Notes under the pieces: model-generated
Told to the model about the DNA's origin: nothing
Databases searched by the model: none
Seen by the model: only the letters and a program-made list of their open reading frames with translations
From: Ipomoea triloba
Taxonomy: Eukaryota > Streptophyta > Magnoliopsida > Solanales > Convolvulaceae
DNA: 64,000 nucleotides
Assembly (NCBI RefSeq): GCF_003576645.1
Contig: NC_044920.1
Location: 18,516,529 to 18,580,528, forward strand
Reading direction: 5' to 3'
In this document: piece by piece, positions 20,040-30,990 of the stretch
Layout: every line of letters begins with the position of its first letter
Numbering within the stretch: position 1 is the stretch's first letter
Translations under genes and position numbers: made by a program

Positions 20040-22766
20040 CTATGATGAGAGTGAAATAAAAAAGGCAACAGCAAAAGGGTAAGGAGAGAGATGAACCTCT
20101 TTTGTGTGTTTCGCAATGACAACCATATTATCATTTCCTTGCTCATGTTGCTCTCTTTGAATTTCTTTGGCAGAATCCACCGCAGAATGACGGCATTCCT
20201 TCAATTCGATTGACTTCAAGTTTGGAATTTCTGCAAACCCACCTGGAATCTTTTCCAATTCTTCACACCATTCAAGGACTAGACGCTCAAGATTCGGAAA
20301 ATGGCAAGCACTTGCTTCCCAATGCTCAAGTTTACTAAAACTAATACTCAAAGAAATTAACTGATCAAAACTCTCATTTTCGAGTAGTTCCCACTCTCTA
20401 CCGATCCACTCACACATTATTAGCCGTAGCACCTCAAGTTTCGGCAACTTGCTAAAAATATTAATTGTCTTCCCCTTAAATCTCATAGAAAAAATCCTCA
20501 ACTGTATAAGACTTTTCAAGCTAACAATGTTGTTATTTGGAATCAGAATCCGAAACCCACAACCAAGAAGAAACAGACTCTGGAGTTGGTGTAAATAGGC
20601 AATGTTATTCATGCAATCATTCCATCCTCCTTCACAATCGATCTCTACCTTCTCTGCGTATGGAATACTGGTAAAAAATTCTTTTGTGCAGTGATCAACT
20701 CTCAACAAACCAATACTCTTCAAGTTTTGATGAAAACATATGGGAAAATCCATAGGAATACTTCTAATTTTGAGATGTTGTAGTTGTGGAAACTCTAAAA
20801 TGCTCATTTCATCAATACGATCAACTGAAAGTGATTGAAGATTCCAACTATGAAATGGATCTAAAATGGTCAAAGCCGCCACCCTAGACAATACGCATCT
20901 CAAATGGAAAAGATAAGCAATCTCAAGCTCCGTAGTATTATAGAGTACTCTTAACAGGGGGCAAATTTTTGAATTTGGAGATCTATACTTTTGGAAAAAA
21001 ACCAAGATGGATCGACAGTTTATTAAAGAAGAATATAATGTTTGCTGGTTAAACCATTCTGATTGGATGCTTACCCATCGGAAATCTTTCTGAGGAGAAT
21101 TGGACTCATTTTTATAGACAACATGCAGAAGGTTCTCCTTTTTAGCTTCCCTCACACAAAAAGAATGCAATAAGTCGTGCATTCTAAATGTCTTTACTTT
21201 TCTTCCACAACTACTTGTCTCACTTTCAAGAATTAGGTTCCTATCCTTGAGTTCTTCAATATGCCTTCTTGCCACCACATCGAAGCTCATATCGTCGGAT
21301 GCCTTTACAAGTCCTTCGGCAACCCATAACTTTACAACATTTTTAGCATGGATCTCTACATCTTCTGGAAATACGCTCAAATATAAAAAACAAGCCTTCA
21401 AACTGTGAGGCAAGTGATTGTAACTAGATGAGAGTATCCGCGAGCATTCTTCATCAATTGTTGTTGTTTTTGCAGATGAATTTAGAGCTTCTGCAACATT
21501 CTTCCACTCAGCTAGTGTATGAAGTTTGGAAAATAAACCTGCAGCAACAACAATTGCCAAAGGCAATCCTTTGCATTTTTCAACTATTTGTCTCCCAATT
21601 ATATCGAATTCAGAACCCGGATATTTCCTTGTCTTTTCATGAAATAGATTCCAACTCTCGCCTTCTTCTAACAATTGCATTTGATGCGAAAAGTCATTGT
21701 TAGAGCCTATAATAGTAGCCACCTCTGCAGAGCGGGTAGTCAACAAAACTCGACTGCCATTTCCATTATCCGGAAAGCAAGCTTTGACGGAATCCCAGGC
21801 CTCGACACTCCAAATGTCATCTATCACAACAAAGTACCTTTGATGCATCAAATTTTGGTATAGTTGTTGTGCTAGCTGACCCTCTTGAGTGCCACTACCT
21901 CCACAACCTGTTGATTTTAGAAGATCTGTGAGCATTTGTAACTTATTATGATATTGTGAGACAACAACCCAAGCTCGGATGTCAAAACGGGAGGCAACTG
22001 ATGGATCTTCATAAACTCGTCTAGCTAAGGTTGTCTTGCCGATGCCTCCCATACCTTTAATGGAAACAATTTCTCGTTGCCTTGATGAATTCTGAATTAG
22101 CATCGCCTTTACAATCTGGAACTCATTGTTTTTCCCCACCATTATGCTGCTGCCCTGAAGGGGATGGGAGGAATACCCATCACTAGATGTGGTAGAAGCT
22201 GCAGCTGCGGCAAGAACTGTAGTTGTTTTCCTTCCAATTCCAATTCCTTGCAAGGCGGCTGCGACACACTCCATCTTCACTTTGGACAACTCTTTGTGGA
22301 TGCCATCAATGTCTCTTATTGCTTCTTCCAAGATACAACCAAGTTTGAAAGAATGCCAACTTCTTTGGGCATCACTTTCTTCTCCTGCTTGTGGTTTTTC
22401 CAAGTCTTCTTCTTCTACTGCATCAATGCTACTCTCTGGTATTTCCACAAAAAGACCTGCTATTCCTGCAAGTAACTCTTCCTTTTCCTCTATCTCATAA
22501 AGATGTACGATTTGGAATTCAATTTCATCTTCCACTCGGAAAGCCACATCTCTGAGCTTAGTTTCCAAGTGTTTAATAGCTTGGATACCATCCATCCTGT
22601 TCTCATCGAACAGCTCTATCAGATCACCAAGCTTCTGGTGGAGATTTTGGATCAACTTTTCATTGGCAGGAATGAGTTGCTTTTGTCGTACGATTGGGCG
22701 TGGCAGAGGTTGCAAGAACTCAAGCTCAATGGTCCTCACAAGAGAATTTACAGCAACACAAGCCAT
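20040..22766 (-). CDS. CC-NB-LRR disease resistance protein, R1B/late-blight type
   Basis: A single open frame of 908 codons from ATG 22766 (MACVAVNSLVRTIELEFLQP); an in-frame ATG at 22844 would add 26 residues unlike the family start. Residues 1-180 form an Rx-type coiled coil with acidic stretches. The NB-ARC domain follows: P-loop GMGGIGKTTLAR (~residue 238), kinase-2 RYFVVIDDIW (~313), RNBS-B GSRVLLTTR, GLPL as CKGLPLAIV (~396), RNBS-D CFLYLSVFPED, and MHD as FRMHDLLHSFC (~526). Degenerate LRRs fill the remainder (FPNLERLVLEWCEELEKIPG). All nucleotide-binding motifs are intact. Such proteins are intracellular pathogen receptors that switch by nucleotide exchange. The last ~17 residues (VHLSPYPFAVAFFISLSS) look unlike the family, and GAG|GTTCATC there could be an intron donor. 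Confidence 0.92.
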   Translation of the reverse strand: MACVAVNSLVRTIELEFLQPLPRPIVRQKQLIPANEKLIQNLHQKLGDLIELFDENRMDGIQAIKHLETKLRDVAFRVEDEIEFQIVHLYEIEEKEELLAGIAGLFVEIPESSIDAVEEEDLEKPQAGEESDAQRSWHSFKLGCILEEAIRDIDGIHKELSKVKMECVAAALQGIGIGRKTTTVLAAAAASTTSSDGYSSHPLQGSSIMVGKNNEFQIVKAMLIQNSSRQREIVSIKGMGGIGKTTLARRVYEDPSVASRFDIRAWVVVSQYHNKLQMLTDLLKSTGCGGSGTQEGQLAQQLYQNLMHQRYFVVIDDIWSVEAWDSVKACFPDNGNGSRVLLTTRSAEVATIIGSNNDFSHQMQLLEEGESWNLFHEKTRKYPGSEFDIIGRQIVEKCKGLPLAIVVAAGLFSKLHTLAEWKNVAEALNSSAKTTTIDEECSRILSSSYNHLPHSLKACFLYLSVFPEDVEIHAKNVVKLWVAEGLVKASDDMSFDVVARRHIEELKDRNLILESETSSCGRKVKTFRMHDLLHSFCVREAKKENLLHVVYKNESNSPQKDFRWVSIQSEWFNQQTLYSSLINCRSILVFFQKYRSPNSKICPLLRVLYNTTELEIAYLFHLRCVLSRVAALTILDPFHSWNLQSLSVDRIDEMSILEFPQLQHLKIRSIPMDFPICFHQNLKSIGLLRVDHCTKEFFTSIPYAEKVEIDCEGGWNDCMNNIAYLHQLQSLFLLGCGFRILIPNNNIVSLKSLIQLRIFSMRFKGKTINIFSKLPKLEVLRLIMCEWIGREWELLENESFDQLISLSISFSKLEHWEASACHFPNLERLVLEWCEELEKIPGGFAEIPNLKSIELKECRHSAVDSAKEIQREQHEQGNDNMVVIAKHTKEVHLSPYPFAVAFFISLSS

Positions 22767-22844
22767 ATATTCTTCAATTCTTCTCTGATCTGATCTGAGC
22801 TTCTTCTCACTTAGTATGTGTGTGTGTATAGTAATTATCATCAA

Positions 22845-23160
22845 TTGGCAATTTGCGGTATGGCTCTAAGTGCAATAATTGCAAGACGGAAAGCATTTTT
22901 AATTGCAAGAGGCCGGGCAGCACTAACTTTTAGTATTTAATTTTATGTTAAAAATGCCAAGGACCTTGTAGTCCAGTGGCATCAAACCCTTCCTTTAAAA
23001 CTGACTCTTGTGCTTCAATAGGTTGAGAAAGTAGGCATTATAATAGAGTTAATAGTATTAAAAAAAAAAATTTATGTTAAAAATTCTGCAACTTAATTGT
23101 AAAGATTAATGTTAGATAGATAATGACAATATACATGACATTGTTTAATGTTTAGTGCGA
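22845..23160. other. NB-LRR upstream region with a SINE-like segment
   Basis: From 22969, TAGTCCAGTGGCA resembles a tRNA-type box A, followed about 100 bp on by AATAGTATTAAAAAAAAAA (ending ~23070). This fits a short tRNA-derived SINE, but no convincing box B or target duplication is present. It lies about 200-300 bp upstream of the NB-LRR start. Confidence 0.3.
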
Positions 23161-23570
23161 ATCTTACAGCTCAAATATATATCTAAATCTAATCTAAAAA
23201 CATAATAAATGTGAATGAAGGTTATACCCTTTATTTATGTCCGTTTTTTCCGTTAATTTTTTTTTGTACATTATGCTATAAAAGTTGTACTAAATAATAT
23301 TTTGGACAAATATACCCCTACCGTTATAACTTCCGTTATCTTTTCCACTATTATTACTATGCATGTAACCATATATTTTCTTATCTCATTTAATAATAAT
23401 AATAAAATATACACATTAAATATTAGAGTTATATGTTAGTTATTTTTTAAAATATAAATATCTAATTTATAAAAATATTTTACATTATTATTATATTATT
23501 ATTATTAAAATTTAAATAAATTTAAAATTAAAATTTTAATATAAAATACTAATATTATGTACCTATTTTT

Positions 23571-23596
23571 TGCGCATCGCGCATAAGAAAAACTAG
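23571..23596 (+). mobile_element. Helitron 3' terminus
   Basis: TGCGCATCGCGCA forms a 5-bp stem with a 3-base loop. It is followed by TAAGAAAAACTAG and then T, the hairpin-plus-CTAG|T end that defines Helitron 3' termini. The preceding 350 bp are AT-rich without coding sequence, so this would be a non-autonomous copy. Its 5' TC end was not located. Confidence 0.65.
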
Positions 23597-24355
23597 TACA
23601 TATATATATATTAATTAAGGATCAAATGAGGACATATAGTTAGGTGAGGACTCACCTTATATGATCCTTTGATTTAAGTAATTTGATTCGCATTTTACGA
23701 ATTGAAAGCTGGGATCTTTAAAGGCACTTGAAACTTCTTTTTAATTTTTGACAATACAAGACTATGTCTGGATGAAAAGTATTGTACACCAATTGAGTCT
23801 TCATCTCAATTCTTCTGTCTATTAACAATATTCCCAATTAAAGATAGACACCTCATCTTGTGCCTTTGATCGGTTTATTAGTGGGTAGCCTCCCAACCGA
23901 GCTGAACTGCATATCATAGGTCAAAAGAGTCATATTTTTATTGTTATCTATGTCGCCTACGATGAATTTCACATAAGTCAAGACTATCTTTATTTTTTTA
24001 CGCTCTATAAAACCCGTCAATAGAATGAGAGAAAAAAATCCATAAAAAAAAAAGGAGATAAACTACACAAAATAACCTGCAAAACAAATGCACAAGTACA
24101 CAAATACAAAAGGTAGACAAAACAAAATGGGTCACAGTTCATAATGTCCAAAAAAAAATAAAAAATCCTACACAAATGCCGAAGCCACAAAATGTCACAA
24201 AACAAAAGATTCCTACACAAATATAATGCGAAAGCCACAAAACACCAGTTTCCAACAAATGCTCCCAACTCCATGCAAAAAAAAACAAAAGCTCCCTACC
24301 CAAAACAAACTTATCCAACTCACTCGTAATGTTCAATAAATAAATAAATAAATAA

Positions 24356-24410
<55 letters not shown>

Positions 24411-25225
24411 CGTCCCCTATAAACATACATTTGTACTTTTAGTGTTCTCTCTCCCAAGTCCCCTTATCCCCCTTCTTCAAAACAAATTAGAAACACAAAT
24501 ATTTATCCAAATCTCACTGCATTGGTAAACTGTAGAACATATTCTTTAGGAATATTATGCACATCCTCCCCTATAAAAATAAGGAATTATTTTTTAAATT
24601 TGAAAAAACAGGAAATTACCTCACAATCATATATGGAATAAACACTCTTGATGAGATTAGTGTTTCTACCTTGATGAGTTACGATGTGAGTTTCTAACTA
24701 AGCGTAACCTTATAGCTTTTTTGGTATAATCTGGCTGGATGTCTTTTCTTAAGATGTACAATTGAGACATTTTCAGGTTGTACAAATGAGAGATCACAGC
24801 TGATAAAAAAAAAAAAAAACAAACAAACAAAGAAGCAAGGGAAATGCGAAATGATGCTAGTTCTATAAGAATTTATAGAAGAAGTTCGTTTCCAACATTT
24901 TAGGGGTCGTTTAGCAACTTGAAAAAAAAAAAAGAAAAATTTTCAAAAAAATGTAGAATTGGAGAGGTGGAAGAATGAAAAATGGAAAAGTTGTTTACTA
25001 AAATCAATTCTCTAAAGTATTTTTCCATCTCCATTCTTCTATTTCTATATGATTTTGGAGAGAGTAAAAAAGGAGTTCTCCATTTGGAGAAATGGAAAAC
25101 ACATTGGTGAATAACACTAAGTTTACATTGAGATCCCAAGTTCAAATCTTACTCATTGTGACTTTTTCAGCAATTTTTATAATGCGCCCATATCCTATTC
25201 TTCAACCTCCTTTACTTTCGTTTCG
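23597..25225. other. Intergenic, no gene seen; AT repeat at 24338-24406
   Basis: AT-rich DNA with (AAAT)n then (AT)n at 24338-24406. The interval 23990-24290 is a CACAAA-rich stretch whose minus-strand open frames are low-complexity. No domain is recognisable. Confidence 0.5.
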
Positions 25226-25249
25226 ATTATTATTATTATTATTATTATC

Positions 25250-25280
<31 letters not shown>

Positions 25281-25364
25281 GTTGTTGTTGTTTTTTTTTT
25301 TTTCCTGTGAGAATTATTGTTATCATCATCATCATTATTGTTGTTGTTTTTGTTGTTGTTTTTG

Positions 25365-25403
<39 letters not shown>
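25226..25403. repeat. (ATT)n/(TTG)n compound microsatellite, left half
   Basis: ATT, GTT and TCA trinucleotide runs. The continuing half lies at 25772-25870 on the far side of an inserted MITE. Confidence 0.9.
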
Positions 25404-25771
25404 GGAAAAAGTGTCAAATAGGCCACTGAACTTATCGCTTTTGTGCAATTGAGCCATTGAACTTAAAAAGTGTGCAATTCAACCATCAAACAATCAAAAT
25501 TTGTGCAATTGGACCATTTTTACAAAAAAATTCTGATAAAATTCAATTATATTACTAACATATATGTATTAAGAGTGACATTTTCTTCTACCATACTAGT
25601 TGGGAGTCAATATTGAAATGTTTTTTAACTCAAATTGAATTAAATTTTTTTGTAAAAATGGTCTAATTGCACAAATTTTGCTTGTTTGATGGTTGAATTG
25701 CACACTTTTTAAGTTCAATGGCCCAATTGCACAAAAGCGATAAGTTCAGTGGCCTATTTGACACTTTTTCC
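25404..25771. mobile_element. MULE-type foldback MITE inserted in a microsatellite, 368 bp
   Basis: Ends GGAAAAAGTGTCAAATAGGCC and its complement GGCCTATTTGACACTTTTTCC are near-perfect, and the inverted repeat extends more than 100 bp inward. TTATTATTA directly flanks both sides, consistent with a 9-bp target duplication, though the surrounding ATT repeat makes that match uninformative on its own. Confidence 0.75.
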
Positions 25772-26555
25772 TTATTATTATTGTTGTTGTTGTTGTTGTT
25801 GTTGTTGTTATTGTTATTATTATTTTATTATTAGTATATTTATTATTATTATTACTATTATTATTATTATACAAATATTATATGGGACGATTGTATTTAA
25901 TGAAGTTTTGAGTATTTTGTTTTGTAATCAAACTATGTACTAAAACTAAAGAAATGAAAAACTAGAGGAATGAAGAAGGAAAATTGGAAAACTGAAGAAA
26001 TGAAAAACTGGAAAAATGGAGAAGGAAAAATGGAGAACTAGATAAATGGAAAAACAGAGAAATGAAGTAAATGATCCCTTAGAGTTCTAAAAAGCCTAAA
26101 ACATTAATGAAGATAAATAATTATGTTTCACCGGATAGTTAAACGCCAAAAGCAAATTTCAAATTTGGGTTATAATATCTTGTGTATATATGCTCTATTT
26201 TAGATATCAACAACGTACACATAGTCTAAATAATTAGGAAGAGTTTCCAATGAGCAAACAATGCAACCTGTGACTGAAAAAAAAATTAAATGATTTTTTT
26301 ATATCATCTAAGTTTCGGGAATCCAAACGCTACATTCATATCTATTAACCTGAAGATGAAATATGAAACTTAACAAAGAAAAGCTTCAAAACAGCGTCAC
26401 TTTAAGTGGGCGAGAAAATGCAAAGTTTTGATTGGTCGAAATCTTATGGCTTTAATATATAGAAGGATGTTGAAGTTTTTCAATATCACAATAATAATAG
26501 TACAGAAAAGCTCATTGGTGAAAAATTGGACGCATTTTAACACGATGCTAATAAC
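25772..26555. other. Rest of the microsatellite and intergenic DNA
   Basis: (TTG)n/(ATT)n to about 25870, then AT-rich DNA containing AATGGAGAA / GAAAAATGGA repeats at 25950-26070 that mirror TTCTCCATTT text at 25075-25095. No gene is seen. Confidence 0.5.
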
Positions 26556-26740
26556 TAGAGATGGGAATAGGCCAGACCCCTTTACAGGGACCTACGGCCT
26601 GGCCTACTTAGGGCTTAGCCTAGCCTAACCTATTTAGTAAAAAGGCCAGGGCTAGGCCTAATTAGAAGCCTATTTAGTTAAATAGGCCTAGGCCTATATT
26701 TAAAAGCCTAGCCTACAAGCCCGCAGGCCTAGCCTATATA

Positions 26741-26789
<49 letters not shown>

Positions 26790-27482
26790 CATAACCTACC
26801 ACCCTAATTCCCAATACCCAAATCCCAAATATGACTTACTAATTAGTAAACAGTGTTAGATATTACTAGTTACTACTGCTATGATGCTAAATTGCTAATA
26901 AGTAGTGTTACTAATTACTAGTAATAATTCTGCTAGTTTAGTGTTTACAGTTTACTAGCAATTAGTAAAGTAGTAATACCAATGTAATATGAGCCTACTA
27001 GTAATTGATTGCAGAATTTATAGATTTGTAGTAGTACTAGTAATTAGTAAACAATGTATTGTTGAATTTTGTATTACGAACTTTTACTTATTAAACTTGT
27101 GGTGTTGGATATTGTATTTTGAAATATGAACTTATGGTTTTGTCATTCATTATGAAATATGAACTTAAGTATTTTTTATAAATTTTTTACAAGTATATAT
27201 ACTTTAAAACGCTTAAAAATGTAGGACTTAAATATGTTCGAAGGCTATTTAAATAGGCGCAAAGCCTATTAAGGATCTATTTTGAAGCCTTTTTAAAGGC
27301 CTGTATATAAAATAGGCTTTTAAAAAGACTTTAGGCCAGGCCAGGCCAACTGTAGGCTCAGGCTTGAGCCTAAAAAAAAGCCTACATACAGGCTCAGGCC
27401 CAGGCTCAAGCTTTCGATTTTCATAGCAGGCCTAGGCCTAATTTTCTAAAGTCCGGCTCGGCCTAGCCTATTTCCACACCTA
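26556..27482. mobile_element. Non-autonomous hAT element, 927 bp
   Basis: It is flanked by the perfect 8-bp target duplication CTAATAAC (26548-26555 and 27483-27490). Termini are TAGAGATGGGAATAGGCC and, in reverse complement, TAGGTGTGGAAATAGGC, the TAG-G-TG hAT pattern. Subterminal regions of about 200 bp at both ends are packed with GGCCTA/TAGGCC motifs. The middle is AT-rich with (AT)n at 26740-26790 and no transposase. Confidence 0.85.
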
Positions 27483-27490
27483 CTAATAAC

Positions 27491-28174
27491 CCAAGCGGAC
27501 AGACTTTAGGCATCTGTTTCTCACATTACTAGGCGTCTGTTTCAGTTATGAAACATACGCCTAAACTTTATTATTTTTTAAACTTCGAAAGCAATAGACA
27601 ATTATTTTCAGAAAAAAAAAAACACTTCTTTTCTTTATTAACTTTTAATGTACGTAGTTTCTATATATAAAAAATCTTATATATTAGTACTATTTTTTTT
27701 TAGTACTACTGCCCCATTGGGGCTCGCCATTTGAGAGAGCCACAAAGGTGCCATCGAACTATATAAGTTACTTGGCATTCTAATACTAAACTTTAACATT
27801 ATGAAAAATTAAATTAGAAATAATCTCAATCAAGCCTCGCTAACTGATAGGGAATATACTAACACGACCAAGTGTATCTGTACTATACCAATTGCGTTCG
27901 AACCTCCCTGACCACTATTAATCTTATCTCCTGACCAGAATTCCCGATCTCAACAGACACCGAGTTGATTCCCCTGTCTACTAACATTGTACCAACCATT
28001 CCCTACCAGACCTGACCAAGAAGCCTGTTAGCTTAACCAGTCACCGAGCCTTTTCTTCCATATATAACTACCTCAAAGGTACTCCGAGGACGGAATAACT
28101 AGTGATATCACATCCCTACACATCCCATCACCTTTTCAGCCTCATCCAGAACACTTGGCAAGCTGATTATGACA
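27491..28174. other. Intergenic, no gene seen
   Basis: AT-rich to about 27840, then a C-rich stretch 27840-28140 (ACTAACACGACC, CCTGACCAGAATTCCC) unlike its surroundings and without an open frame. It may be a transposon remnant but I do not recognise it. Confidence 0.4.
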
Positions 28175-28412
28175 TGTTGGAATTGAATTTGCACTATGTA
28201 CACAGTGAGATGAAAAGGAAAACATAACTGGATATTATTAAAAGGAAAAGATATTTACAAACTAAATGAAGAAAAAGGAAATGTGAGGAAATGTTCTATG
28301 TATCTATTACAGAGAGTATAAGGCTATATAAAGAAGGGAAAATATATACCGTTACAGTAGAGTGATATGAATAGACTCTAATGCCTTTCACCATCATCTT
28401 CTTCCTCCAACA
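28175..28412 (-). mobile_element. Possible copia-type LTR remnant
   Basis: The minus strand starts TGTTGGAGGAAG and ends CCAACA. Before its start is a short open stretch (SIQIKDLYAPAYRVLEEE) of the kind found at the C terminus of copia polyproteins. There is no target duplication and no polypurine tract that I can defend, so this stays tentative. Confidence 0.3.
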
Positions 28413-28697
28413 CCCTGTAAGCTGGAGCATACAAGTCTTTAATTTGTATGCTCAGCTTAGAAATGATTTCCCATGTATTCATCATACCTAGCCATGCATC
28501 TTTTTATAGTAGCAAATTATTTTCCTCTGATGAAGTGATCAAGCCTCACAGTCAAGCTTTAAGCAAGCAGCAATAATAAGCCTCAGGGGCTTTCTGTCCT
28601 TTTTTATTTTTGGTAGTTATAACTGCTTTGGAGTAGTGTATATACATTCAATAGTACAATACATTCAACTCAAAAGGAGGTGGCATCAAAATATAAC

Positions 28698-28990
28698 TCT
28701 TCCTTGCACATCTTATACATTCAATTCCTCCTGCATTCAATAGTACAATACATCCACAATGTATTAGTTTCCCACAAGATTCACACAATCTCCAACCAGA
28801 AGCTAGCATTTAAGTGAAATGTTTCACAGAACTTTCCCTCCTTATAAGCAGAGGCGCAACAATCACAAAGGTTAGTGAACTCGCCGGTCCGGCGGCGCCA
28901 ACCTTTCCTCAGCCGTTCCGAGACCTCTTTGCGGTTGGAATTAAAGCAAACGTTCGACGGCTGCGTCGGGATGGCGACATCAAAATTCAC
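28698..28990 (-). pseudogene. Fragment of a VAL/HSI2-type B3 transcription repressor N-terminal zinc finger
   Basis: The minus frame reads VCFNSNRKEVSERLRKGWRR, TGEFTNLCDCCASAY, GKFCETFHLNAS. After a local disruption near 28812 it resumes with CESCGKLIHCGCIV and AGGIECIRCAR. This is the plant-specific Cys-rich N-terminal domain of VAL/HSI2 repressors, which silence seed-maturation genes. One Cys-spacing residue is changed (CDCC where the family has CDRC), the frame is broken, and no B3 or CW domain is nearby. It is a gene fragment, probably captured or duplicated by a transposon. Confidence 0.65.
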
Positions 28991-29051
28991 TCCACTTACC
29001 AACCTCCAATTCTTCTTCATGCTCCATGAACTATTGTGAGGCCACAGATGG

Positions 29052-29240
29052 AGGATTAACGAGCACTATGCTCGTGCTTTCCATGGATCTGCTCCAGGAA
29101 CGACGATGGCCATAAATAGAGGATTAACGCGCACAATGCTTGTGCTTTCCATGGATCTGCTCTAGGAGCTATGATTGAAGACTACAAACAAAGGATTAAC
29201 GAGCACTTTGCTCGAACTCTTCATGGATCTGCTCCATGAG
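29052..29240 (+). repeat. Three imperfect ~70-bp direct repeats
   Basis: AGGATTAACGAGCAC starts at 29052, 29120 and 29192 (the second reads CGCAC), each followed by TGCTCG or TGCTTG and CTTTCCATGGATCTGCTC or a close variant. GAGCACTATGCTC within the unit is itself near-palindromic. The repeats lie between the VAL-like and armadillo-like fragments. Confidence 0.8.
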
Positions 29241-29269
29241 TTACTACTCACGAGCAATTTGTTGATTCA

Positions 29270-29420
29270 AGGCGAAGAAGCGGAGCATCTGGCAGAATCG
29301 GTCAACCTGTTTGCCGATCTCAGAGCATTCCAAGTTGAAGAAGTCGGCTTCCTTTGACAACATTCTTAATCTGGTCCGATAGCAGAATCGGAAATGATAA
29401 CACCCGCCCAATTCGTTTCT
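29270..29420 (-). pseudogene. Fragment resembling the N-terminal helical domain of plant armadillo-repeat proteins
   Basis: The minus strand encodes FPILLSDQIKNVV and, after a one-base shift, KEADFFNLECSEIGKQVDRF then CQMLR. This matches my memory of the N-terminal DUF7792-type region of ARM-repeat proteins. The fragment is short and frameshifted with no ARM repeats nearby, so the identification is moderate only. It sits in the same orientation as the VAL-like fragment. Confidence 0.4.
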
Positions 29421-29469
29421 CTTCGACGTTCGGCGGAGGCAACAAGAACCACAACCAGGTAAAGTAGTT

Positions 29470-30990
29470 TAGATTGTCATAGCTAATCGGCTCAAACTAA
29501 AAACGTCAATAGACAACTTCACTAAAAGTCAAATTTGAAACTTTGAAATTAACTTGTAACAACCTAACCAACTTGGCAAGGTTGCTGAGATAATTCCCCT
29601 TTACCAACCACATATCCAAATAATCTCATAATCTTGATAATTTTCATGCACAGAAATGTTTTATGTCATCGCATTACCTTTTACTTACATTCTTTATTCC
29701 TCAACCACGTATGACCACATTTAATAGCCTTAACAAATCTCAAAACTAATTAACTTCAATTAGTGCTTGTAAATTGATGCAATCTGTCTGCTTTCGCCAT
29801 AAATGCTTTTTCAAAAATATTATAGTGACATTAGATTTTTGCGGCCTTTATGCCGTCTCATTTATCTTAAATACTTGCAGATCCCTTTCTTTTTTAATTC
29901 TACTCCACCTCATTTTTCATGATATAATTTACATTAATTCCATTTGATATTCTATGCTCATAAATGATATACTAAACAATAATATGTTTTTTTTAAGAAC
30001 AGAAAGAATAAAATTGTCAAAAGATTAAACTGAAATAAAAAAAAATAAGGCTAATTGGATAAAAATTATAATGTATGACCAATTTTGGATTTTTCCAATA
30101 TTTTTATACTTTGATAATAATATCGAAAAAATCATATGTTTGTGACAGTTGGATGTTGTCTCCTTTTTTATGTTACCATAATGATTTTGGTTATGATTTC
30201 AAGAATCATATTTTGAAATGTTTTGATCTAAAACTTCTAAGTTATTCCAGTTTTAGTTTTCTTTAGTTCCAGTTTAATTTTGCTTTTGTTTGGTAATGAA
30301 CATGTAAATTTGGTAATGGTTTGGCAAGCTCTGTTACTGGCAAACGATTTCCAACATACCACAATCACTTGCATATGCACATTCAAGATAACCATTTCCA
30401 ACATAAAACTACCACTTGCATTGGAACATTCAACATAATTGTTCACAACATAACACTACCACTTACATTCAACATAGCCATTTCCAACAAAACGAACACA
30501 GTGCTTTCACCTTATGGGAGCATACGCACATTCTTGCCTTTACCTAATCTCTCACCTAAGCTCTCATTGCTACCTACAACTAAAAAAGTAATTGGCAGTA
30601 CAATAAAAGCTACAACAAGCATCATGGATATACATTTTCTACACCTATACTTATCCTTCATTTCTTCCTTTCTCAACTTGGCCTTTAACATTGCAATTTT
30701 CCTTCATTTTCATTAACCCTTTTCAATAACTCGGGTACTATCCTCTTTGGCCTTTAATGTGACTCAATTACAATTAAGATAATTGAGTACTCAGTTATTA
30801 TTCTTATGAAATAATGTTTGGTATTATTATTGTAATATTGATTATCAGTTTTGAATCAAGAGATCAATTAGGTGTACAATTAATTTGGCTTGTATGGTTC
30901 CAATAGATTGTCTAACAGATCGTCTTAGTGGACATGATCCATACAGCTATTTAACAGTAGGCCATTATTATTCATAGTCAATCAATTTTT
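29470..30990. other. Intergenic, no gene seen
   Basis: AT-rich DNA. Around 30340-30500 a loose repeat of CATTTCCAACATAA / CTACCACTTGCATT gives an apparent 131-codon frame, but it is repeat-derived and without a domain. Confidence 0.5.

Noticed and set aside
22164..22500. Two ~103-aa plus-strand frames opposite the NB-LRR
   Set aside because: They are antisense shadows of the coiled-coil coding region with no features of their own.
25202..25426. Asn-repeat open frame on the minus strand
   Set aside because: It is a translation of the ATT/TTG microsatellite and part of a MITE.
30321..30716. 131-aa open frame
   Set aside because: Built from imperfect CATTTCCAACATAA-type repeats, with no domain and no codon signal.
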